Positions 37,736 to 49,802 of a DNA stretch of 64,000 nt are shown here, piece by piece. The notes under the pieces are model-generated. The model searched no databases and was not told the DNA's origin. It worked only from the letters and a program-made list of their open reading frames with translations. How positions within the stretch are numbered: position 1 is the stretch's first letter; each line of letters opens with the position of its first letter. A program made the position numbers and the translations under genes. Where the stretch lies: positions 25,006,707 through 25,070,706 of the forward strand of contig CM075857.1 in the NCBI GenBank assembly GCA_037975125.1, read 5' to 3'. This DNA comes from Latrodectus hesperus. Its lineage: Eukaryota > Arthropoda > Arachnida > Araneae > Theridiidae.

Positions 37736-38683
37736 TATCTTTCTTCAAATCAGCATTTTCCAATTTGCCCATAATGCAAAATCTATTGAACGTTGAGACC
37801 TCATCTTAGAATCGGCAAATAATATCTGTATGACATGCCTTCATACCATCTGAGCAAAGATATCGCCTAATCCCATTTAATTGGCTGATAGATTCGAATA
37901 AAAGATAGGAATTGGGAATATTACTGTTGTTATTGTCAATATTGTGTGTGTGTGTGCTCTCTGTTTTTTATTCATCACTTAATTTTTTTCTCAAATTGGC
38001 AATCTTTAAAGCCTTCAATGCGTATAATTAATTACTGAATTTTTTCTACTTTTTATTTCCTGTTTTGCACAACTATTATATAAATATCAGCTAATATGGT
38101 AAGAAATGTGCATTTCAGATCACCTGAATTTTCTGAAATTTTTATAAGAGACGATTATGGAAATCAGGGGGAAATGAATATGATAATTTTTGACTTAAAT
38201 CATCAAATCACATCTGAATATTATTTTTCACGTTTTGTGTACAATTTTCCTTAATAATTACTTTTAGAACCACATAACTTATATACATATTAAGTACAAT
38301 ATTATTATATCTTTAACCACCAGATAAATACTTTGATGAGAATACAATATTTGCTGTGTAAGGATTTAAACATCCAATGACAATTACAATGGCAAAAATA
38401 GTAACAACTGACTTATCGAATTAATATCTCTAATCTGATGTTTCAGAAGTATTAAAAACATAAAAATCTCTTTATATGTTGACCTTGAACCTTGGCGGGG
38501 TAGAAAATCTTGAGAATGTCACAAGGTATTTTATTTGAGATCAAATCCCATATAGCCATTTAACTTTGGGTGGACATTAATTTCTAAAATAAAAATTAAC
38601 TTAAAAAATCCGAATTTTTGCTTTAGTGGGATTTCTTGATCATTACATTACAATGTTTATTATGCAAGAAAAATGAAATTATA
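37736..38683. other. AT-rich DNA, nothing recognised
   Basis: A (TG)n run near 37946-37957 and a weak box-B-like patch (GAGATCAAATCCCATATAG, 38537) are the only features. Confidence 0.45.
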
Positions 38684-38716
38684 TATATATGTGTGTGTGT
38701 GTGTTTGTGTGTGTAT
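38684..38716. repeat. (TA)n-(GT)n compound microsatellite
   Basis: Short TA run followed by interrupted GT dinucleotides at the 3' side of the minus-strand S1 SINE. Confidence 0.9.
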
Positions 38717-39063
38717 TTACTTATATCACTTGGACAAGCCAAACTCGCTATGCTTTGGCAATTCAAATTCATCAGATCACCATGAAGGGGAAAGTACGAC
38801 TTAGATTTTCAAGTCCTCCGATAGATGGCACCACCAGGAGATCTACTCCCTCAATTTTGACATTGATTTGAAGGAGGAGGAAGTTTTTACCAGACCATTG
38901 CACTCATGGTAGCTGCTCAACGACCAACCACAGGGCTTTCGATTCCACAGATTTAACGAGCACGTATATCGCATGTACTCGGTGGGTCTTAGGCGGCATT
39001 GGTAATCAGGCCTCGCTCTTTCGGACAGAAGGCCGATGCTCTAACTACAAGGCTACCACGCCA
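38717..39063 (-). mobile_element. tRNA-headed SINE, family S1, near full length
   Basis: Minus strand: GGCGTGGTAGCCTTGTAG then TTAGAGCATCGGCC, ACATGCGATATACGTGC, GTTGAGCAGCTACCATGAG, AGATCTCCTGGTGGTGCC, AAGTCGTACTTTCCCC and AGCGAGTTTGGCTTGTCC. The box B region is decayed. Flanked by GT repeats on its 3' side and a (TA)n array on its 5' side. Confidence 0.82.
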
Positions 39064-39067
39064 TGCA

Positions 39068-39070
<3 letters not shown>

Positions 39071-39145
<75 letters not shown>
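39071..39145. repeat. (TA)n microsatellite, left of the 39149 element
   Basis: Pure TA run ending three bases before the inverted-repeat element. Confidence 0.97.
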
Positions 39146-39148
<3 letters not shown>

Positions 39149-39149
<1 letters not shown>

Positions 39150-39571
39150 CCTGCCAACTTTCAGAAAAGTATTTCAGTAAAACTTTTCAGTTTTAATCCG
39201 TGTGACTAAAGAAAAAATTATAACTCTACCATTTCTTTTCTCCATCTACAGTTTTTCAAGCTGGAGGATTCCCTCCTCCCCCCGATAGAAAAAGGGTTTG
39301 ACGTGTGCATTTTCGAAGCCTCTGCGACCACACAGTCCGGGAAGTTATTTCTCTCTTCCCACAGAAGGGTTGAATGGGGTGCTAATTTCCGCTCCTCATC
39401 ATGGCTCACGAGAAAAGATCGCCATTATGCGCTAAGATAAAAAAATTTTTTTTCTTTTTTAAACTTTGCTCAGAAGAACCGAAACGCGTAAAATAATTAA
39501 TGCTATCAGTAAAAGCGTAAAACATGTGGATCTTGCGTAAAATTTACGCACGATGCGTAAAAGTTGGCAGG

Positions 39572-39572
<1 letters not shown>
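39149..39572. mobile_element. 424-bp non-autonomous DNA transposon (MITE) with terminal inverted repeats
   Basis: The left end reads ACCTGCCAACTTTC and the right end, reversed, ACCTGCCAACTTTTACGC, giving 13 perfect terminal bases. The right subterminal region carries repeated GCGTAAAA or its complement (about 39489, 39516, 39536, 39545 and 39555), the kind of subterminal cluster seen in hAT and related superfamilies. It has no transposase; a 63-codon minus-strand frame is unremarkable. (TA)n arrays lie immediately on both sides, so a TSD cannot be read and the superfamily is undecided. Confidence 0.8.

Positions 39573-39575
<3 letters not shown>

Positions 39576-39637
<62 letters not shown>
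39576..39637. repeat. (TA)n microsatellite, right of the 39149 element
   Basis: Pure TA run starting four bases after the element. Confidence 0.97.
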
Positions 39638-39639
<2 letters not shown>

Positions 39640-40354
39640 CAGTTTTTTTATTTAAAATTAGACAGTACACTCTGTCCTACAGAAATTTACAAAAAACTAG
39701 ATTTTAAATGAAAAACGCGTAAGTTGCATAAAAGAGCAAAAAATTAACAACTAAGGAAAATTCCCAGAAAGATTTTGTACTTGTCTCAAAGTATAATTAT
39801 GAAAAGAATTTGCTTACTTAGGTGCTGCGATTTTATGTCTATGATCAAGCGATAACTTAGATAAAATATGTGAAAATTGTTGCCAAAGAGTTTTGTGGAA
39901 AATCCTCATAATTTTCGTCTCACACGTGCTCCAGAGCAAAAAACCGCAATGAGTTGTTCCTCCCCATGGCGGTTATGTCGCTTGGGCAGCGACATCTGGC
40001 CATCTTTCGGCCATATGTCATTAGAATAGGCCATTACTTCAGTAACCGTGGCTTATAATCATCGCATCATAGGACTACGATTAATGGAAAATGGCGTTCC
40101 ATCTTTGCTTGATTTTTTTTTCTACTTTGGTTACTTCAACTTGAATACCTGAATTTTATTGACGGCCCATTAAAAGTGGGATGGTGGGCGGGTGAGGTCC
40201 AGAGATGAGAAAAGATACCTTGCCAGGGGTGGAGTCACGGGCCTCTATGACACATGACCCTGTCGGCGGAATGTTTTTATTTATTCATTTTTATAGGATT
40301 TTAATTCATGAGTCATGGAAAAAGTGGTCATTGTCGTAGCGGAGTCTGTAGTTA
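39638..40354. other. DNA with a GC-richer part, nothing recognised
   Basis: Composition rises at 39940-40260 (GCGACATCTGGCCATC, GGGCGGGTGAGGTCC) without a usable open frame. Confidence 0.4.
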
Positions 40355-41371
40355 TGGGAACTTCCATTTTGTGCTTCTTATTTGGACCTGTGGTGAAGTA
40401 TGAAATAATTACACACTTGTGGTGAAGGAAAATGTTATCTGATTATACATATTGACAAGATAATTTATAAAAAGTCACCAAATTTGTAAATTCACGACTT
40501 TTTTTGAAATATTTTACTGTCGTGGAACGATTTGTTGGTGCTGATGTTTCTATTCCGTTTTGTTCTTTTTTTTTATCTAAAGATGTGACTTGAAGCATGA
40601 AATAACCACATTTGCGTTGAATGACTGCGTAGCCTGATTATAAATATTGATACTATCTGATTATAAATAGTAACAAATACCCCAAATTTGTAAATTCACG
40701 ACTTTTTTTGAAATATTTTACTGTCATGGAACGATCTGTTGGTGATGATGTTTCTATTCCGTTTTGTTCTTTTTTTATCTAAACATGTGATTTGAAGCAT
40801 GAAATAACCATATTTGCGTTGAATGACTGTGTAGCCTGATTATAAATATTGATACTATCTGATTATAAATAGTAACAAATACCCCAAATTTGTAAATTCA
40901 CGACTTTTTTTGAAATATTTTACTGTCGTGGAACGATTTGTTGGTGCTGATGTTTCTATTCCGTTTTGTTCTTTTTTTTAATCTAAAGATGTGACTTGAA
41001 GCATGAAATAACCATATTTGCGTTGAATGACTGTGTAGCCTGATTATAAATATTGATACTATCTGATTATAAATAGTAACAAATACCCCAAATTTGTAAA
41101 TTCACGACTTTTTTGAAATATTTTACTGTCGTGGAACGATTTGTTGGTGCTGATGTTTACATTCCGTTTTGTTCTTTTTTTTAATCTAAAGATGTGACTT
41201 GTAGCATGAAATAACCACATTTGCGTTGAATGACTGTGTAGCCTGATTATAAATATTGATACTATCTGATTATAAATAATAACAAAATACCCCAAATTTG
41301 TAAATACACGACTTTTTTTTAAATATTTTACTGTCGTGGAACGATTTGTTGGTGCTAATATTTCTATTCCG

Positions 41372-41403
<32 letters not shown>

Positions 41404-41850
41404 TAAAGATGTGACTTGAAGCATGAAATAACCACATTTGCGTTGAATGACTGTGTAGCCTGATTATAAATATTGATACTATCTGATTATAAATAGTAAC
41501 AAGGTAATTCAAAACACCCCAAATTTGTAAATACACGACTTTTTTTAAAAAAAATATTTTGTTGATTTAGAACAGTCTATAATTATTGGTGGTATTTCAA
41601 TTCCATTTTGTTCTTTTTAACACCATCGAGCCTGTAATAATTACATTTATGGTGAAGGACAGAGTTGTCTGACTATATATATATATAAATAGTAACAAAT
41701 TAATATAAAAAAATATCCCAAATTTTATAATACATTCTTTGAAATATTTCGTTGCTTTAGAACAGCCAATAGTTATTGCTAATGTTTCACTTTCATTTTA
41801 TTATTTTTATTACGTATCTGAGGCAAGGCATGAAATGAATCAATGTTTAC
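40355..41850. repeat. Satellite of about 204 bp, about seven copies
   Basis: CACGACTTTTTT recurs with CGACTT at about 40495, 40699, 40901, 41105, 41309 and 41537, giving spacings of 204, 202, 204, 204 and 228. Each unit also has ACTGTCGTGGAACGATTTG, TTCTATTCCGTTTTG, TTGCGTTGAATGACTG and AGCCTGATTATAAATATTG. Central copies are nearly identical; the first and last are diverged. The longest spacing coincides with a pure T run (about 41374-41400). A 121-codon minus-strand frame inside is an artefact of the repeat. Confidence 0.96.
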
Positions 41851-41934
41851 AAAATTGCTTTGTGAGTGAATTGCATAACTAATTAGTTTCTATAAAAGAA
41901 AGAATTCGTAAATGTATATTGTTTGTTGTTGTTT

Positions 41935-42060
41935 TCCTATGACACTTGGACAAGCCAAGCTCGCTTTTGACTTTGGCATTGCGAATTAAGTCAGTAGGGA
42001 GCGTCTTTCGTTTGGATCTGAGCACCACGAAGGTGAAAGTACGACTTTGCTCTTTTATGA
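41935..42060 (-). mobile_element. Isolated SINE 3' tail shared by families S1 and S2
   Basis: Minus strand: AAAGAGCAAAGTCGTAC, TTTCACCTTCGTGGTGCTC, CGAAAGACGCTCCC, AGCGAGCTTGGCTTGTCC and a GGAAAACAACAAC end. It starts at almost the same internal point as the tail inside the chimera at 54389-54780. No head is attached, so it is a 5'-truncated copy of a longer SINE. Confidence 0.75.
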
Positions 42061-42210
42061 ACTAGATAATATATCACACGAATTTTAAAATTTTATTGTA
42101 TTTTTTAAAATAAGCATCGATTACTGATATGCAGAATTTTATAAAATTAAATCGTGTTAAACCAAATGAATTGGGTATCAACAGGTTTTACAGCACATAT
42201 TTAAATACAT

Positions 42211-42397
42211 AGCCAAATTGGCAATTGAATTGTTAGCACTCTGACTTTCAGTCAACAGCTCAAGGGTTCGATTCCCATCTCTGGATGGATGTTTGTTTTA
42301 ATTTGCAGCTAAACCACCATAGCTAATGTTAATGATAATATCGAAATGGGACCTTGCTTACCAAAAATGACAATTGAGTGACAAACTAAACCAATCG
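42211..42397 (+). mobile_element. tRNA-headed SINE, family S3
   Basis: GCCAAATTGGCAATTGAATTG, TTAGCACTCTGACTTTCAG, box-B-like GGGTTCGATTCCCATCTC, GGATGGATGTTTG, then ACCAAAAATGACAATTGAG and GACAAACTAAACCAA. The body carries an extra stretch relative to 14894. Confidence 0.75.
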
Positions 42398-43433
42398 TAC
42401 TCGCTTATCATGCATGCGCATTATCATTCTTTTGACTGACTATTTTGAAAATTCAACTCAAAATATTATGAAATAGATATTATGATCTATATATTATTTT
42501 TATCTAAATGGGTATCAAAACAATCAGCACCAGTCTCCATAATTTTTCAAAAATCATCATCGCCCGAATTTTTTAGAATTATTCATATTGTCAACTTCGT
42601 ATTGTTGATCAAATCACAATATTCACGCTGATTCACGCGTCCTTATTCTGATTATGTTGCTTTTTTTAGACCTTTTTATTTTGTGTTTTGTATAGTTATC
42701 ATTATTTCTTTATCGAAGAAAAGAATGTACAGAATTCCTTTAAAATTTATAACAATGTTAAGCACATTGAAGTTTATTGAGAAATTTTTTCAATTTTTGA
42801 AAAAAGTAGAGTTTAATAGTAAAATATTTTTTCCCATCGAAAAAAAAATTCGCTCTTGGAACTTTGGATGCTTAATATAATATGCTTTCATTTGATTCGT
42901 TTGCCACCTCTAAGACAGATATTTGTTGTCTGTTATTGATATTAAATATGCTTGATTTTTTATAAGATTCTCTTACCAATATTTGTGATTCCAGTTTTCG
43001 TATGTATTGTAATTCTTTTACCTTAGATTTCGCAGTATGTATTCCTTACTTTTAATAAAGGATAAAAGCACTTTATGTTTGATTAAAACTATGTCTTTAT
43101 TAATTTCCTGAATATATACGACTACATGAATTTGTCCCATTGATTTATTGAAGCCATTTGATTTATAACCATCTCCTACAGGATGCAATGTTTGGGATGC
43201 ATCTGAAAGCAACGAAATTATGTAACTTCTCTTAACGTCAGAAATCGTAACCGTCTCGTAATAAACGCGTCTCTTTAATCAAATTATTTTTACTAGGGCA
43301 TGTTCCACTATCAAGATGCTTATAATGATATCATACTAGGACAATATATCTGATAACTCAGATTCATGAGCTTTATGCTGTAAAATGATAGTACAGAAAT
43401 AAACTGTAATTTTAACTGACTTCATTTCTATCC
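42398..43433. other. AT-rich DNA, nothing recognised
   Basis: Only chance frames of up to 65 codons. Confidence 0.5.
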
Positions 43434-43650
43434 TCGATGGCCATTGTGGCTTGTTTGGGAAAACCGCCCTCCTCATGACCGAAAAAATAAGGATTTCTAT
43501 ACCCGACTCAGTCACAGATTATAATGTCCAGTCCAGTAATGGTGGATCGGGTATGTAAATTAGAAAGTGGTCACAATGTCTTCCAAGTGAAGTGATACAT
43601 CTAGATGTATAAAGCATATTCTGGGAGTCGTCTGCTTGGTCCTGTCTTCT
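43434..43650 (+). mobile_element. tRNA-headed SINE, family S5, diverged
   Basis: CGATGGCCATTGTGGCTTG begins a degraded head. The body CCAGTAATGGTGGATCGGG and AGTGGTCACAATGTCTTCC, then AAGTGAAGTGATAC, matches the minus-strand S5 copy at 31660 in order. Text continues to GGGAGTCGTCTGCTTGG. Confidence 0.6.
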
Positions 43651-44177
43651 AAATTATGTGGATCCACTTTCAGATTAAAGTTGGTACACCCTATGGGTGC
43701 TGCCTATGTAAGTGGCCATCCCCCTTGTAGTGCAGAAAGTTGAGGTAATCCTAGTAACTAGCTTAAGAAAACATTGTATGTCCAAATTGTCTAAGGTAGA
43801 TTGTGACCATAATTTAAAGAAAAATCCATATTTTAATTTTCATATAAATTAGAATGAAACAAAAAAAGCAATTTTTTAGGTAATGACAAGCGTTTTGGTA
43901 ATGTTTGCTATTAATAATGATAAAGTTTTTGGTAATATCAAACATTCGGTAATTGAGTATCTTGATAATATACTGAAATAGTTTTTCCTCTTATATTTTC
44001 AAAAACAACAATGCCTTATTATCGTAACAATTACTGTGTGTATTAAATGATAAGCATTTTTATTTCCCGTCGTTTTCTTTTTCTCTACTGTTGCAAAAAT
44101 TGTCGCAATATTTAACACGATTGCAGTCTAAGAGAGAAATATTTCACCAAATATTTCATTGAAGACTTTGAAGAATA
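43651..44177. other. AT-rich DNA, nothing recognised
   Basis: No credible frame or repeat until the hairpin. Confidence 0.45.
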
Positions 44178-44236
44178 AAATAATGCATAGCAATTATCTG
44201 AGGCATAGCAATTCATATAATTGCTATGCATTATTT
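44178..44236. repeat. Perfect 20-base inverted repeat with a third copy in the loop
   Basis: Arms 44178-44197 and 44217-44236 are perfect reverse complements, with 19 bases between. The loop itself holds GCATAGCAATT (44203-44213), a direct copy of part of the left arm. The motif is therefore present three times in 59 bases. Confidence 0.95.
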
Positions 44237-44386
44237 GATTATGAAATAACAAAAAGGTTTTCACAGAAATGCTTTCCTTATTTTCTAGCAAATACCAAAC
44301 TTTTAATTCGTGGAAAAGTTAAGCAATGTTTTATATAATCAGGAAACTTGCATCAAAACTTATTTTTACAAAATCTACATAAAATA

Positions 44387-45197
<811 letters not shown>

Positions 45198-45207
45198 ACA
45201 GAATCAA

Positions 45208-45508
45208 TTTTTTTTAATAACGGCGGGCACTTGGGTGACTAACCCTTCGCCACTACAAGGCCAGAAACTGCTACTCATTTGTCGTTACTCAGCGGGCACC
45301 TGTGAACCAAGTCACGGAGGCGAGTAGCATTACCCGCGTCATACCACCACAGACCCGTTTATAGGGCGGGCCACATTCATACATCAACACACAAGAAAGG
45401 ACAGAGAAACACAGAGAGATACTAACATCCATGCCCGAACCGGGATTCGAACCCGGGACCCACAGCTTAAGAGTCAGGAACGCTAACCACTCAGCCATTG
45501 GTCGGCTG
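45208..45508 (-). mobile_element. tRNA-headed SINE, family S6, with TSD and oligo-A tail
   Basis: ACAGAATCAA occurs at 45198-45207 and 45509-45518. Read on the minus strand the first 75 bases resemble a whole tRNA: GGCTGAGTGGTTAGCG (box A), an anticodon-loop-like GACTCTTAAGC (CUU, as in tRNA-Lys), and a perfect T-arm CCGGGTTCGAATCCCGG. The body has GCCCGCCCTATAAACGGG and GAGTAGCAGTTTCTGGCC. It ends in A residues (T run on the plus strand). Confidence 0.92.
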
Positions 45509-45518
45509 ACAGAATCAA

Positions 45519-46160
45519 AGATGGAATGTGATCGATAAAAATTGAAAAAAAAATACAACTAACAAAAAAATATATATTTAATAAAATTCAAAATTAGTTA
45601 GAAATTTTACCGATAAATGGTACTTTCGGTATATTTTTTACACAAAAGTCTATAAGCAGTGCTCCAAAACAAAGAATGAATCAACTATGACTTAACGAAT
45701 AATTTAGTTTTACTTTTTGTATAATTTCCGGATTGACCAAAATTGTATTCGGCCACTTCGCTTAGATTTTTCATTTATTTATTTTGAATTTTCTCATTTA
45801 TTTTTAGTGAATTTGTTAATGCTTAAAATTTGCTTTTGAATTTTCTTATTTGTTCATTGCATTTGTAATTAGTTGATTATTTTTCAGTGTCATATATTCT
45901 ATTTCACCTATTCGTTACTCTAGTATCTTACCGAGTAAAAGTTTTTTTCCATTTAAATATACCCTTATCTATAATATTTACATAAATGTAAATACAGTTT
46001 CTTGTGTACCAATATATAGAAATTAATTAATTATATAAGTAGTTATTTATAAACTAAGAATAAATTATACGTATTTTTAAAAGGAACAGACCGTATAATT
46101 CGCTCACTTCATTTGAAAATTTTCGATTCTGATTTTCAAATTGAAGATTTTCATTTTATA
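45519..46160. other. AT-rich DNA, nothing recognised
   Basis: No credible frame or repeat. Confidence 0.5.
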
Positions 46161-46162
46161 TA

Positions 46163-47055
46163 TTAGGTTGGTGCGTATGAAATGTCGGATTCTCTTTACA
46201 TGCGGACGTTTTCCTCCCTGTTTTCGTTATACTTTTGTATTTGGCATAACCTCATTCATACTCGTATTGTCCATTGCCAGAGACTCATTTCAGCAAAATA
46301 GGTTTTCTCGAAGGTCTTCCCTTTTTTATTTCTTTTGAGTTTATTGCCGATATGAATTCTGCCGACATTCGCGTCATTTTCTTATATGAGTACAAACTTG
46401 GTAATAGTGCTGCAAAAGCTGCACGCAACATAAACCAAGCGTTTGGGGAGAATACGGTTAACGATCGGAAAGTGCAGCGTTGGTTCGAAAACTTTCGGAC
46501 TGGCGATTTTTCACTGCAAAATGAGCCGCGCGGAAGACCCAAAACGTCTGTGAAGAATGATGACCTGAAGGCTCTAGTGGAAGCGGATCCAGCCGTATCC
46601 ACGAGGGAACTTGCTATCAGGATGAAAGTTGACCATACAACGATATTGAGACACCTTTCTGAGATTGGCAAGTTTAAGAAGATGGACAAGTGGGTACCGC
46701 ACGCACTGACAGAGCGAAATAAGCTGGATCGGTTAAACGTATGCTCATCATTGCAGCATCCACCCTATTCACCGGATCTCTCGCCGACCGATTTTCATTT
46801 TTTCAAGCATTTAGAGCTGTTTTTAAGGGGCAAACACTATGAAAATGAAGACAGTCTAAAAAACTCGATATCAGAGTTTATTAATTCTAAAGACCAAAAT
46901 TTTTTTAAGACAGGCATCTATGCCTTAAAATCTCGTTGGGAGAAGTGTATTGAAGCGAATGGAGCATACTTTGATTGAATAAACAGCTTTTGAAGAAAGA
47001 TATGCAGTTTTATACAATCACTTAAGAATCCGACATTTCATACGCACCAACCTAA
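46163..47055 (+). mobile_element. Mini-mariner, 893 bp, internally deleted, copy 1
   Basis: Terminal inverted repeats of about 31 bases start TTAGGTTGGTGCGTATGAAA and are perfect at both ends. TA flanks both sides (46161-46162 and 47056-47057), the standard mariner target duplication. A full mariner is about 1.3 kb, so roughly 0.4 kb is missing. The gap lies between the N-terminal DNA-binding half and the last catalytic motif of the transposase. The same junction is present in copy 2 (56804-57695). Confidence 0.96.
46352..46978 (+). CDS. Internally deleted mariner transposase, open 208-codon frame
   Basis: A full mariner transposase (about 345 residues) binds the inverted repeats with two N-terminal helix-turn-helix motifs and cuts with a DD34D triad. 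Here the DNA-binding half is intact (AARNINQAFGENTVNDRKVQ and ADPAVSTRELAIRMKVDHTT, linked by RGRPKTS, an AT-hook-like GRP). After NVCSSLQ the frame jumps to HPPYSPDLSPTDFHFF. That removes the first two catalytic Asp motifs and keeps only the region of the last Asp. The frame then runs cleanly to a stop (46976-46978). I chose the Met at 46352 because it precedes the conserved mariner N-terminus; an upstream in-frame Met at 46274 lies in the 5' UTR. It cannot be catalytic but may still bind element ends. Confidence 0.88.
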   Translation: MNSADIRVIFLYEYKLGNSAAKAARNINQAFGENTVNDRKVQRWFENFRTGDFSLQNEPRGRPKTSVKNDDLKALVEADPAVSTRELAIRMKVDHTTILRHLSEIGKFKKMDKWVPHALTERNKLDRLNVCSSLQHPPYSPDLSPTDFHFFKHLELFLRGKHYENEDSLKNSISEFINSKDQNFFKTGIYALKSRWEKCIEANGAYFD

Positions 47056-47057
47056 TA

Positions 47058-48280
47058 GTTTATGAGTTCTTTTATCTCACAATCTTTCCAAAATCCTCAA
47101 TTTCTCAGAAATTAATGGTTCCTGAAACCATTTTAAGTGAGTATATAAAAAATAAAAGTTTTTTTCAGACACACACCCACAGATTGGCGATCGGTACGCC
47201 CTCGGAGATTTCACTCGGCAAATGATACCCTGTGTTCTATCTTGGTATTTAATCAGCTCATTAAATACAAGACGATCTCCCCATTTCAATTCCATTGCTC
47301 GAATTGGCGCGTGAAAAACCCGAGAACTGTCACCGCGATAGAATAATTTTATCTCTTGATTTATAGCGATATGGATTACTATTTTGCAGTTTTATAGATA
47401 TGAGAATTATTAATTAGGATGCAAAATGTTTTCACTTTGATTTTGGGATGGTTGTAATCACATAATTGTGATGGAAAATATTTTCATGGGGAATTGTTAT
47501 GAATATATATTTTAGTAATTTTTATGGTGCTTTAGAGATTGTTGTAAATATATAATTAGATTGCAAATTAGAATGCAGAATTGCCAGTTGTCAGAGTTGT
47601 TGATTTTAAGAGTTGTCATTCATATGTAATAAGTATGAATAATATTTTCATGGTGATTTTAAGGTATTAAAAATATATATTTATCATGCAAAATATTTTT
47701 ATCGTGATTTTGGAGAATTTTATGAATATTTAATAAGGATGTAAAATATTTCCCTCATGAATTTGAGATTGTTAAAAACATATAAAAAATATTAAAAATT
47801 TAAATCGTTCTTACCGATTTGAACTTACTACAAAGGGGTTGTTTTGTCTTAACTTTTTTATTTTGCTTTTCCTTCTGTTCTATTTTCAACTTGTTCCATT
47901 TTAAAAGCAATATGGCTAAAGATTTGAAAATTTAAAAACTAATTCGACAGATCATTTTTATGATTTTGAAGACTTTTACAAACGGAAAAAATTATAATTA
48001 AAAAATACCTCCTTATTACCGGTTAAAATCATGAATGGATTTTTTCTCATCGCCAACATTGCTCAGACATTCGATGGTGAACTTCGCCTTGTTTGCTGCC
48101 GCTCGAAAAAGGCGACTTCATGCAGGTAGCAAATTCGTCAAGAAGTCGAATTTACGACGCCGTCTCACTACAATGTGTGACGTAGATGAAACGTTATCTG
48201 ACGTTATGGATATTTTAAACCAATGAAAATTGTAATAAAGTGGCGCAATCATCTTTTATCATGCTATCAGACTTTTCTCT
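47058..48280. other. Mixed DNA: a GC-richer patch, then a degenerate AT-rich repeat
   Basis: 47160-47340 is GC-richer (GCGATCGGTACGCCCTCGG) and unrecognised. From about 47390 to 47790 variants of AGGATGCAAAATATTTTC and GTGATTTTGGGA recur at irregular spacing of roughly 60-90 bases, a decayed tandem repeat. 48035-48226 holds an unassigned 63-codon frame. Confidence 0.4.
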
Positions 48281-48543
48281 AAACTCTTCCGATAGATGGC
48301 ACCACCAGAGGATCCACTGCCTCAATTTTGAAATTGATCTGAAGGGAAAGGAAGTTTTCTCCAGACCATTATACCCATGGTAACTGCTCAACGACCGACC
48401 ACAGGACTTTCGAATCCACAGATATAGCAAGCACGTATATCGCATGTACTCGGTGGATCTTTGGCGGCATTGGGAATCGAACCCAACCCTTCAGGACGAA
48501 AGGCCGGTGTCCTAACCACTAGGCTCTCTCTCTCTACCATGTG
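48281..48543 (-). mobile_element. tRNA-headed SINE, family S1, 3'-truncated
   Basis: Minus strand: an AG-run expansion inside the box A region (GGTAGAGAGAGAGAGCCTAG), box-B-like GGGTTCGATTCCCAATG, GATATACGTGCTTGC, GTCGGTCGTTGAGCAG, GGTATAATGGTCTGGAG and TGGTGGTGCCATCTATCGG. The common tail module is absent. Confidence 0.8.
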
Positions 48544-49790
48544 GCCCCTAATTTAAGAATATATTCCATACATAATCTTTTTTCAACAGAAATACTCAAT
48601 TTGTTTCTTTGAAATTTTCAATATTCATCTGAAATATTTCATTGATTCTCCTTTTACACCATCAAATAAGGACTGGATAAATTAGCATATAAAAATTGCC
48701 TGAAAAATCTCTCATGTAATTGAAACTAACGAGATAGATCTAAAACTACCCATGTGGCCTAAGTATGGACTCAGTGGAAAGATCAAGTGAAATTCTCACG
48801 AGATACAGTAAAAATGTGCAGAGGAATTTATTACAGTATTGGTACAAAGTTAAATCTAAGAATTATTGTTACAAATTGATGCTGTAATTTCATTTATATC
48901 TTCAGTACAATAAAAAATTTTCAAAATATTGTACTATCTATATTTTAGTACTTAATTTAATATTGCTCTGGTCAGACTGATATATTGGTATACAGATGTA
49001 AAAAAGACTAAAAGAATATTATTAATTGCTAAAGATATTCAAGAAATTTTTTACAAAGAGCTTTGAAAGGAAATATCTCAGAAATGTTAATATCCATAAA
49101 AAAAAGTATAAGAATCTGTAGCTTTATTGGGAAAACCCTAAAAACAATAGATATAAAAGTTAATGACAGATACACCAAACAAATGATTATATAGAATGTA
49201 TTCTTATTACGAAAGATATAGTGAAACTGGATTGTTCGAAAGGTGGCGATAATAATCTAAGACAAAAATTATTGTCATTTTTAATTTTTACCATAAAAGT
49301 GTTATCAAAACTGTTCTAGGAAATTGAAGAAATACTTGCTTCTAACTGTTATTTATTGGGAGAAAGAACATAATTTCCTTGTTTTTTTAAATGACCTTCT
49401 CTACCACTGAATCATGTTATGTTTCCAAGTATTCTTTACACAAACTAATACAGCAATTTGATCTTAAAGCGACGAAAAATTTGTGACTAATTTTGAAATT
49501 TCTGCATAAGTTTCGATAGGGGTTTTGTAAAATTATTTTATTTTAAATGTAAGGAACTCTTCATAAAATACCCTAGAAATAAATACCAGTATAAATGTTT
49601 GATTATTACCTGTAAAAGTATTTATAAACTATTTGGCAACTGTACATTCAAGATCAAATACCATTGATATGTTGATAAATGTAACTGATAATATTGATCT
49701 TTCGCTCTTCTATGAGCATCAATAAAGTTTTTTCTTCATAGCTAGAAACTGGCAACAAATATTAAATAGAACATCCAAATCGACAAATAT
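48544..49790. other. AT-rich DNA, nothing recognised
   Basis: No credible frame, repeat or tRNA-like box. Confidence 0.5.
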
Positions 49791-49802
49791 CAAAAACTCG
49801 TT

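Noticed and set aside
41059..41424. A 121-codon minus-strand frame containing poly-Lys
   Set aside because: It lies entirely within the 204-bp satellite and its poly-Lys is the poly-T run; the peptide simply repeats with the satellite.
45434..45508. A possible functional tRNA-Lys gene on the minus strand
   Set aside because: It is the head of a 300-bp SINE with TSD and oligo-A tail, and the same head recurs at 50817-51125.
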